Assembly (NCBI GenBank): GCA_015058265.1
Contig: SVCR01000080.1
Coordinates: 1 to 7,173, forward strand
DNA: 7,173 bases
Source: Clostridiales bacterium
GTDB taxonomy: Bacteria > Bacillota_A > Clostridia > Peptostreptococcales > Anaerovoracaceae
Direction of reading: 5' to 3'
Part shown: in pieces, positions 1-5,479 of the stretch
Position numbering within the stretch: the first letter of the stretch is position 1
Layout: each line of letters begins with the position of its first letter
Position numbers and translations under genes: made by a program
The notes under the pieces: model-generated
What the model was told of the DNA's origin: nothing
Seen by the model: only the letters and a program-made list of their open reading frames with translations
Database searches by the model: none

Positions 1-89
1 CGACAGCTCTCGGTGCCGGCACAGCACTCAAGAGCCGCGATCAGGTCATAGAATTCATTCTGGATCGAGTAGTAACAGAAAGACGATGA
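1..89 (+). CDS. C-terminal end of an unrecognised protein (partial)
   Basis: The frame beginning at base 3 is open to a TGA at 87-89 and gives 28 residues, starting TALGAGTALKSRDQVIEFIL and ending in DRVVTERR. I prefer it to the other two frames because its codon choice (GGC, CTC, ATC/ATA, GAA, AGA) matches the genes downstream and the tail looks like an amphipathic closing helix with charged ends. Frame 1 stops at 49-51; frame 2 is open to 91-93 but gives a Ser/Arg-rich peptide. I do not recognise the family from so short a tail. The gap to the beta-galactosidase start is 51 bases, in the same direction, with no visible terminator and no convincing promoter, so the two genes are probably co-transcribed and this may be a sugar-utilisation gene. 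That last point rests on position only. Confidence 0.5.
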   Translation, partial: TALGAGTALKSRDQVIEFILDRVVTERR

Positions 90-140
90 TCTGAATCGGT
101 CGATCCCGGTAAGAACCGTTACAGACAGAGGAATTGACTA

Positions 141-3100
141 ATGAAGTATAAGATAAACAAAACCAATTATTGTGATTTCAATACGATACGCGTGAACAGA
201 ATGGAGGCCAGGAGCTATTTCATCTCTTATCCGGACAGGAAGTCAGCGGATGCTGTTTCATTAAAGGATAAGAGATACGGGTCTCCGCGGGTAAGATGCC
301 TTAACGGAGAATGGGACTTCAGGTTCTATCCGAGACCTGCCGAGCTGCCGGATGTGATCGACACGGACAGCCTCGACTTTGACAGGATAGACGTGCCTGC
401 GTGCTGGCAGTTCAGAGGATATGACAGGCCTTTCTACGTGAATGCCAGATATCCGTTCCCTTATGATCCGCCGCATATCCCTGAAGAGAAGAAGACGGGC
501 AGGACTTTCTGCTGGGTAGGCGCTGACTGCGGATTGGGGCCAAAGTGGCTGGATCCGGGAGAGGACTACAACTTTGTCGGAGTATACCGCACTTTTTTTG
601 ATATATCTCAGGCAGAAATGCAGGGGCATTGCGTCCTGTCATTTCTCGGCGTTGCGAGCTGCGCGGATGTATATATAAACGGAGAATTCGTCGGGTACGC
701 GGAGGGATCACACAATACCGCGGAGTACGACATCACATCGCATCTGACAGCAGGGGAGAATGAGCTTGTCGCAGTAGTGCACAGATGGTGCAACGGCAGC
801 TATCTGGAATGTCAGGATATGTTCCGCAATAACGGGATATTCAGAGATGTTCTGCTCAGGATATATAACAGAAATGATATCAGAGACATAGATCTCAGGA
901 CTGCGAAAGGACCGGACGGGAAATACTCTGCGTCGGTATCCGCGGATCTCTTCGGGGAAGGCGAGGTCACTTTTACTTTGTCCGGTCACGGCATCGAGGT
1001 TTCGGAGACTGTGATGTCAAGCGCGGGCAAAGCGGAAGCGTCATTCGACGATCTCGATGTCACAGAATGGAACGCCGAGGATCCTGTGCTGTATGATCTG
1101 TACATTGAGATGGAAGGCACGTGCGTCAAGGTCCGCTGCGGATTCCGCGATGTCACCATCAAGGGCGATCTGTTCCTGCTGAACGGGAGGAGACTCAAGC
1201 TTCATGGAGTCAATCACCATGATACCAGCTGCACTAACGGATATTATATGACGCCTGAAGAGATCGAACGGGACATGAGACTGTGCAAGGAATATAACAT
1301 CGACACAGTAAGGACGTCTCACTATCCTCCTGATCCTTATCTCCTCGAGGTCTGTGACGAGCTGGGGATATATGTCGTTGATGAAGCAGACATAGAGACC
1401 CACGGAACTTATACGCAGACTATTCCCGGAGACTATAACAGGATCAGCCACGACCCTGCATGGGAGAGCCACTATACAGACAGAGGCGAGCAGCTGTATC
1501 AGCGCGACAAGCTGCATCCATCAATAATAATGTGGAGCCTTGGCAATGAGGCAGGAGGCTGGTGCAATCAGGACAAAATGTATGAGTATATCAAAGCCCG
1601 CTCACCGCTGCCTATACATTATGAGAGCGCTATCCATTCCCGCAAGAAGGCATATGACGTCGGGAGTGAGATGTACCCTCCGGTCGCAAGAGTCCACGAG
1701 ATAGGCGAGAAGACATACGAAGTCAAAGAGCTCTGCGACAGACCTTATTTCCTGTGTGAATACGCTCACGCTATGGGAGTCGGACCGGGAGATATGGAAG
1801 CATACTGGAAAGAGATATATGCATATGACAGCATGATGGGAGGCTGTGTCTGGGAGATGGTCGACCACGCTGTCCTGCACGAAGACGGCAGCTATACTTA
1901 CGGCGGCGATCACGGAGAATGGATACATGACGGAAACTTCTGCGTTGACGGTATGTTCTATCCGGACAGAAGCCCTTCAACAGGAGCTAAGATCGCGGCT
2001 TTCATCTACAGACCGATCAGAGTAAGTCATCTTGGCGGAGATACATTCGAAGTGTTCAACACCAAGGCTTTCACAGAAGGGTCGGCTTATGTGCTGAGAC
2101 TTCAGTGGTCGGACGGGACTGAACAGACCGTTGTGCCGGGCGCAGGACCGCTGGAACGCGTCACGCTGGAGCTTCCTGTATCTGAACATATAGAAGCATC
2201 AAGGAAGGCCGGAACGGACTGCCTGCTGACTGTCATAACTGAGGATGCCGGGACAGGACGCGAGCTGGCTCGTGAGCAGATCATCATCGAAGAGCATTTC
2301 ATGAAAGCGGCAGATATATCGGCCGGTATAGGAAGCTCCGCAGGAGATACAAGAGGAGGCAGACCGGAAGTGGTCCCGCAGACTTGTGCTCCCGTACCTG
2401 TCAAGGAAAACGGCAGGCCGGGGCTCCTGTTCGGAGATACAGGAATGAGATGGGCAGAGCCATATACGATACTCTTCAGAGCGCCGACAGATAATGATGC
2501 GATCATGTTCGGACTTAAGGACAGCATGAAGCCTTTCTACGCTCATCATCGTGAGGTCATCACTATCCGTGAGACTGACGGAGCTATCAGCGTAAGAGAC
2601 AGGATCGTCTGCCATCTTAACGCATTCACGGGCAATGATACATATAAGATGACACCGGAGGGCGTGCTCGTGACCTGCAGGCTGAGCGCTGTTCCGGGAA
2701 TAGGTGAGCTGCCGAGATTCGGCAAAGCTTTCAGACTGGACGAGAGCTTTGACACCGTTGAATACTACGGCAGGAACGGCGAGTCCTATGCGGACATGAA
2801 AGATCAGGCTCAGATCGCGCATGTCACATGCAAAGTGGAGGATATGACGGAGCCGAATATTCGTCCGCAGGAGAGCGGCAACAGATGTGACTGCAGATCC
2901 GCGTCGGTGAGCAACGGAAGGTACAGAATAACTTTTACCGCTGTCGATAAGGCCTTTGAGCTCGGGATCAAGCCATACAGTGATATCGAGCTGATCGGGA
3001 TGAAACACAGAGAGGATGAGGTCAGGACGGGAACATATGTCACGATCTCCGCTTTTCAGAAGGGAATAGGAACAGGCATATGCGGCCCGCAGACTGCTCC

Positions 3101-3170
3101 TGAATACTGCTATCCGGCGAATAATGAATACACACTGAGTTTCCTGATCACTATTGAAGAAATAAAATAA
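141..3170 (+). CDS. lacZ: beta-galactosidase, glycoside hydrolase family 2 (LacZ type)
   Basis: Hydrolyses terminal beta-D-galactosyl residues such as lactose, with retention of configuration; it has no signal peptide, so it should act in the cytoplasm. At 1009 aa it is close to the 1023 aa of E. coli LacZ. Domains in order: sugar-binding jelly roll (about 45-240, with NGEWDFRF, DVYINGEFVGYAEGS and GIFRDVLL), an Ig-like domain (about 245-340), the TIM barrel (about 342-625), a second Ig-like domain (about 625-720) and the C-terminal beta-supersandwich (about 770-1009, RAPTDND to GICGP). By recalled alignment to E. coli, acid/base Glu470 lies in SLGNE and nucleophile Glu540 in LCEYAHAMG. Asn101, Asp226, His360, Arg391, His394, Glu419, His421 and Trp571 match residues that contact sugar or metal. 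The metal-site Asn604 is Asp603 here, a change I recall in many homologues. E. coli Trp999 appears replaced by Cys981. Residues 117-143 are an apparent insertion and 720-775 is divergent. AGAGGA at 127-132 lies 8 bases before the ATG. An ebgA/bga-type name would fit equally well. Confidence 0.95.
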   Translation: MKYKINKTNYCDFNTIRVNRMEARSYFISYPDRKSADAVSLKDKRYGSPRVRCLNGEWDFRFYPRPAELPDVIDTDSLDFDRIDVPACWQFRGYDRPFYVNARYPFPYDPPHIPEEKKTGRTFCWVGADCGLGPKWLDPGEDYNFVGVYRTFFDISQAEMQGHCVLSFLGVASCADVYINGEFVGYAEGSHNTAEYDITSHLTAGENELVAVVHRWCNGSYLECQDMFRNNGIFRDVLLRIYNRNDIRDIDLRTAKGPDGKYSASVSADLFGEGEVTFTLSGHGIEVSETVMSSAGKAEASFDDLDVTEWNAEDPVLYDLYIEMEGTCVKVRCGFRDVTIKGDLFLLNGRRLKLHGVNHHDTSCTNGYYMTPEEIERDMRLCKEYNIDTVRTSHYPPDPYLLEVCDELGIYVVDEADIETHGTYTQTIPGDYNRISHDPAWESHYTDRGEQLYQRDKLHPSIIMWSLGNEAGGWCNQDKMYEYIKARSPLPIHYESAIHSRKKAYDVGSEMYPPVARVHEIGEKTYEVKELCDRPYFLCEYAHAMGVGPGDMEAYWKEIYAYDSMMGGCVWEMVDHAVLHEDGSYTYGGDHGEWIHDGNFCVDGMFYPDRSPSTGAKIAAFIYRPIRVSHLGGDTFEVFNTKAFTEGSAYVLRLQWSDGTEQTVVPGAGPLERVTLELPVSEHIEASRKAGTDCLLTVITEDAGTGRELAREQIIIEEHFMKAADISAGIGSSAGDTRGGRPEVVPQTCAPVPVKENGRPGLLFGDTGMRWAEPYTILFRAPTDNDAIMFGLKDSMKPFYAHHREVITIRETDGAISVRDRIVCHLNAFTGNDTYKMTPEGVLVTCRLSAVPGIGELPRFGKAFRLDESFDTVEYYGRNGESYADMKDQAQIAHVTCKVEDMTEPNIRPQESGNRCDCRSASVSNGRYRITFTAVDKAFELGIKPYSDIELIGMKHREDEVRTGTYVTISAFQKGIGTGICGPQTAPEYCYPANNEYTLSFLITIEEIK

Positions 3171-3175
3171 CACGC

Positions 3176-3200
3176 TCCGGAGCTTTGCCCGGAATTTTAT
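3176..3200 (+). terminator. weak hairpin after the beta-galactosidase gene, possible terminator
   Basis: TCCGG (3176-3180) can pair with CCGGA (3189-3193) across an 8-base loop, followed by the T-rich ATTTTAT (3194-3200). It starts only 6 bases after the stop codon, which suits a terminator. The stem is just 5 bp and the T run is interrupted, so termination would be partial at best. GCTCCGGAGC (3174-3183) is also a perfect 10-bp palindrome, which competes with this fold. Confidence 0.35.
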
Positions 3201-3212
3201 AACAAGGAAGTT

Positions 3213-3239
3213 TTTGCCTATTGATTTATTGATGGCAAA
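3213..3239 (+). promoter_or_regulatory. inverted repeat and AT-rich likely promoter region upstream of ridA
   Basis: TTTGCC (3213-3218) and GGCAAA (3234-3239) are perfect inverted repeats around a 15-base AT-rich centre made of two TATTGAT copies (3219-3225 and 3227-3233). The 90 bases before ridA are markedly AT-rich compared with the rest of the window, so a promoter is expected here. The best boxes are poor: TTGATT (3221-3226) with TATACG (3242-3247) at only 15 bp spacing, or with TACGCT (3244-3249) at 17 bp. The inverted repeat could be an operator overlapping that promoter or an RNA hairpin if transcription comes from upstream. No regulator can be named. Confidence 0.35.
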
Positions 3240-3290
3240 GATATACGCTGTTAATAAGTTTGAATCTGAGAACAGAAAGGAGATATTCTC

Positions 3291-3659
3291 ATGAAGGTAT
3301 TCGAAACAAAGAACGCTCCTGGTGCTATCGGACCTTATTCCCAGGGCTTTATCACTAATGGCTTTGTATTTACATCGGGTCAGATCGCTATTGATCCTGC
3401 AACAGGCGAGATCCCTGAAGGCATCGAGGCAGAGGCTAATCAGAGCTGCAAGAATGTAGGCGCTCTGCTTGAGGCTGCAGGATCATCATTCGACAAAGTA
3501 GTCAAGACAACTTGCTTCCTCGCTGACATGGGAGACTTCGCTGCTTTCAATGCCGTATACGCGGAATATTTCACTTCGAAGCCTGCAAGAAGCTGCGTCG
3601 CTGTCAAGGAACTGCCTAAGGGCGTGCTTTGCGAGATAGAGTGCATCGCGGAAGCATAG
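3291..3659 (+). CDS. ridA: RidA family reactive intermediate deaminase
   Basis: RidA (YjgF/YER057c/UK114) proteins are cytoplasmic homotrimers that hydrolyse 2-aminoacrylate and related enamines/imines, formed by PLP enzymes such as serine/threonine dehydratase, to 2-keto acids and ammonia. This protects PLP enzymes from damage. The 122 residues match the family's usual 120-130 over the full length: IGPYSQG near the N-terminus with Tyr16, FTSGQIAIDPATGE (27-40), and the signature PARSCVAVKELPKG (98-111). Arg100 corresponds to the carboxylate-binding Arg105 of E. coli RidA and Glu115 to Glu120. AAAGGAG (3276-3282) lies 8 bases before the ATG, the strongest ribosome site of the window. Codons look more selected than in its neighbours (few AGG, ATA or GGG), which suggests high expression. 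The transporter gene follows after 25 bases. The family call is very secure; the exact substrate is inferred. Confidence 0.96.
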   Translation: MKVFETKNAPGAIGPYSQGFITNGFVFTSGQIAIDPATGEIPEGIEAEANQSCKNVGALLEAAGSSFDKVVKTTCFLADMGDFAAFNAVYAEYFTSKPARSCVAVKELPKGVLCEIECIAEA

Positions 3660-3684
3660 GATATCCGGAAACAGCACATAGCTG

Positions 3685-4908
3685 ATGAAGCTGATCACGC
3701 AGTACAGTAATCTCCGCAGGGAGAACTATATATTGGCATTCGGCCGCCTGGTCACCGGACTCGGGTCCATGGCGTGGCCGATGCTCACACTGATCTTAAG
3801 CCAGAAAATGCATGTGGATGCCCAGCGCATTTCCTGGCTTTTTTCTGCTGCAATGATATTGATGGCTCCGGCTGTATACGCCGGAGGCAAGCTGGCTGAC
3901 AGGTTCAATAAGAAGGATCTGATCATAGTGCTGGATATCTTCTCCGTGATCTGCTACCTGGTGTGCGCGTTCACGCCTCTGTCGTGGAGGACCATCATCC
4001 TGATGTTCCTCGGATCCGTCGGACAGAATATGGAGAACCCGGCATACAACGCGCTCACTGCAGATATTACATCGACTGCGGACAGGGACAAATCATACTC
4101 GCTCCAATACCTCTGCGCTAATCTCGGACTTGTTCTCGCTCCGACTGTCGCGGGACTCCTCTTCAATAATTACCTGTGGCTGATATTCCTGATCAATGCT
4201 GTTTCCATTTTCAGCTCGGCTGTCCTTATCCTGTTTAAAGTGAAGGACATCAGCCCTGTAGTCGAGAAGGTCAGGCTGGCATCCTATCAGGAGGAAAGGC
4301 CGGGGGAGAGCATGCTGCAGATACTGAAGGAAAGCAAGACTGTCCTGCTGTTCATAGCGTTCTGCTGCGCGTATTATGCTGTTTATCAGATGTATGTTTA
4401 TCTGATGCCGCTCGATCTGGCGGAGCTGCACGGAGACAAAGGGGCTATTATTTACGGTTCTGTCACCAGCATCAACTGCATAGTCGTAGTATTATTCACG
4501 CCGGTGATAACAAGGTTGTCCGACGGCAGGCCTGAGACTGACAGGATGCTGACCGGCTACAGCCTGCTGCTGATGGGGTTCGGCATATTCCTGGCTTTCA
4601 AGGGCCATGTGCCGGTCTACTATATGGCCATGGCGATCCTGACTATCGGAGAGGTTTTCGCCATGACTGCTGACAGTCCTTATCTGTCAAGACGTATCCC
4701 TTCGAGTCATCGGGGGCGTATCAACGGGGTATACACTCTGATGAGGACGCTCATCACCAGCTCGTTCCAGCTCCTGACAGGAGCGGTATATGCGGCTGCG
4801 GGATCTCTCGCGGCATGGATCACAGTACTCGGTGTCGGGATATTGTTCCTGATCATCGGATTCTCGGCACGTTCTGCAGACCGCCGCAGATATCCTGATC
4901 TGTACTAG
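3685..4908 (+). CDS. major facilitator superfamily transporter, probably drug/metabolite efflux
   Basis: A 407-aa integral membrane protein with about twelve hydrophobic segments in two halves, typical in length for the MFS. The loop between helices 2 and 3 carries motif A as GGKLADRFNKKD (67-78). A second, weaker copy, RLSDGRPETDR (277-287), sits at the equivalent place in the second half, after a central charged loop (about 187-215). IPSSHRGRINGVYTLMR (338-354) resembles the conserved loop preceding helix 11 in multidrug-type members. It is most likely a proton-driven exporter, but the sequence does not reveal the substrate. The start is bounded: an in-frame TAG lies at 3679-3681, so ATG 3685 is the first usable start. 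No good ribosome site precedes it (only GGAAA at 3667-3671, 13 bases away), suggesting low translation or coupling to ridA 25 bases upstream. An excellent terminator follows 16 bases after the stop. Confidence 0.88.
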   Translation: MKLITQYSNLRRENYILAFGRLVTGLGSMAWPMLTLILSQKMHVDAQRISWLFSAAMILMAPAVYAGGKLADRFNKKDLIIVLDIFSVICYLVCAFTPLSWRTIILMFLGSVGQNMENPAYNALTADITSTADRDKSYSLQYLCANLGLVLAPTVAGLLFNNYLWLIFLINAVSIFSSAVLILFKVKDISPVVEKVRLASYQEERPGESMLQILKESKTVLLFIAFCCAYYAVYQMYVYLMPLDLAELHGDKGAIIYGSVTSINCIVVVLFTPVITRLSDGRPETDRMLTGYSLLLMGFGIFLAFKGHVPVYYMAMAILTIGEVFAMTADSPYLSRRIPSSHRGRINGVYTLMRTLITSSFQLLTGAVYAAAGSLAAWITVLGVGILFLIIGFSARSADRRRYPDLY

Positions 4909-4924
4909 ATACTGAAAACAGACG

Positions 4925-4970
4925 CCGGATCTTCTTATATCCTTATCGGATATGGGAAGGTCCGGTTTTT
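4925..4970 (+). terminator. strong intrinsic (Rho-independent) terminator of the ridA-transporter unit
   Basis: The left arm 4925-4942 pairs with the right arm 4948-4965 over 18 consecutive positions (15 Watson-Crick and three G-T pairs). The loop is TTATC (4943-4947), and five T follow directly (4966-4970). It starts 16 bases after the transporter stop codon. On the opposite strand there is no comparable T run, so it works mainly in the + direction. Confidence 0.93.
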
Positions 4971-5048
4971 GATTTTAGGGGAAATCCTGCGTGTTCGCCG
5001 GGGCCGGATCGGATCAGGGATCAGAGGCCTGCAGGTCATTCAGACAGC

Positions 5049-5077
5049 TTGACATGTCAGGACTTTGGTGATATAAG
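5049..5077 (+). promoter_or_regulatory. near-consensus sigma-A promoter for the RHH-carboxypeptidase operon
   Basis: TTGACA (5049-5054) is a perfect -35 box. After exactly 17 bases comes TATAAG (5072-5077), five of six matches to the -10 consensus. A TG at 5069-5070, one base before the -10, makes it an extended -10. Transcription should begin near 5083-5086, giving a leader of about 63 bases. Such a strong promoter in front of a putative repressor gene fits a unit that is normally held down. Confidence 0.85.
5050..5059. promoter_or_regulatory. perfect 10-bp palindrome over the -35 box
   Basis: TGACATGTCA is a perfect dyad that includes five of the six bases of the -35 box. It is short enough to be chance (TTGACA itself supplies half), but its position would allow a dimeric regulator bound there to block RNA polymerase. 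It differs from the TGATATCA sites downstream at two of the four half-site bases if the central two bases are ignored, so a different protein or weak binding by the same one are both possible. Confidence 0.3.
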
Positions 5078-5090
5078 TATGCTATCTTGA

Positions 5091-5109
5091 TGATATCATT
5101 ATGATATCA
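5091..5109. promoter_or_regulatory. tandem TGATATCA operator, probably for the adjacent RHH protein
   Basis: Two identical 8-bp palindromes, TGATATCA, lie at 5091-5098 and 5102-5109, 11 bp apart start to start, about one helical turn. Together they form TGATATCATTATGATATCA, a 19-bp near-palindrome broken only at its central base. A related TGATATAA at 5069-5076 lies 22 bp upstream (two turns) and includes the extended -10. All three therefore face the same side of the helix across the promoter and start site. P22 Arc, a family relative of the protein encoded next, binds half-sites about 11 bp apart as two dimers, so autoregulation is the natural reading. The sites are seen; the binding is inferred. 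Confidence 0.6.
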
Positions 5110-5147
5110 CTTGAATAAATATTGCCTGATGAGGAGATCACCGGAAT

Positions 5148-5450
5148 ATGTCGGGGACCGGAGACGGAACTGAACTGAATAAGCCTATCGAAGATCTTGA
5201 CTCCATGCGCCGGGAACTGCTGGAAAGAAAGGCTGAGCTCGACGCGCGCGAGAAGGAGCTTCGCAAGAGGGAGAGAGAACTCACGGCTAAGAATGATCAT
5301 AAAGAGGGGAAACGCAAACAGATCATTCTGAGACTGCCTGAGTCTCTTTGGCATGATATCGCGGACTGGGCGGAGTATGATTTCAGATCGGTTAACAGTC
5401 AGATCGAATACATCCTCACCAGAAGCGTGAGAGAGCATGAAGAAGGGTAG
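5148..5450 (+). CDS. Arc-type ribbon-helix-helix DNA-binding protein with N-terminal leucine-heptad coiled coil
   Basis: A 100-aa protein, probably a transcriptional repressor. Residues 57-97 fit the MetJ/Arc fold: strand KQIILRL (57-63), helix A from PESLWHDIADWAEYD (64-78), then helix B starting at RSVNSQIEYIL (80-90). The RSVNS-x-I stretch closely matches RSVNSEI of phage P22 Arc. In this fold residues of the paired strand (here about Gln58, Ile60, Arg62) read the DNA major groove. Upstream, leucines 17, 24, 31, 38 and 45 (and Leu10, though Pro13 breaks the helix there) fall exactly seven residues apart in a highly charged Glu/Arg/Lys helix (about 14-48), a likely parallel coiled coil. GAGGAG (5131-5136) is the ribosome site, with a rather long 11-base spacer. 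The phased TGATATCA sites over its promoter suggest autoregulation. The carboxypeptidase gene starts 29 bases after its stop. It could alternatively be the DNA-binding part of a plasmid-partition or antitoxin-like protein, but no toxin is adjacent. Confidence 0.85.
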   Translation: MSGTGDGTELNKPIEDLDSMRRELLERKAELDAREKELRKRERELTAKNDHKEGKRKQIILRLPESLWHDIADWAEYDFRSVNSQIEYILTRSVREHEEG

Positions 5451-5468
5451 TCAGGCATGGCGATGTTG

Positions 5469-5474
5469 AGGTGG
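5469..5474 (+). promoter_or_regulatory. ribosome binding site that decides the carboxypeptidase start
   Basis: AGGTGG (five of six matches to AGGAGG) ends 5 bases before ATG 5480. The longer reading frame could start at GTG 5471, but that codon lies inside this site and has no good site of its own upstream. ATG 5480 is therefore preferred; the difference is three residues. Confidence 0.6.
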
Positions 5475-5479
5475 AAGAG

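Noticed and set aside
95..120. Possible terminator between the first partial gene and the beta-galactosidase gene
   Set aside because: Only a 4-bp stem (CGGT/ACCG around AAGA) can form and there is no T run.
1041..1517. Minus-strand open frame of 158 codons inside the beta-galactosidase gene
   Set aside because: It is antisense to the well-conserved TIM-barrel region with no domain-like pattern and no ribosome site; a shadow frame.
2199..3173. Long open frame of 324 codons on the minus strand
   Set aside because: It lies wholly inside the beta-galactosidase gene, shows no recognisable motif and is Ser/Cys/Arg-rich. It is explained by the codon bias of the sense gene.
5082..5438. Minus-strand open frame opposite the RHH gene, as a possible antitoxin/toxin partner
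   Set aside because: It covers the RHH gene antisense, has no motif of its own, and the sense frame has a clear fold and ribosome site.
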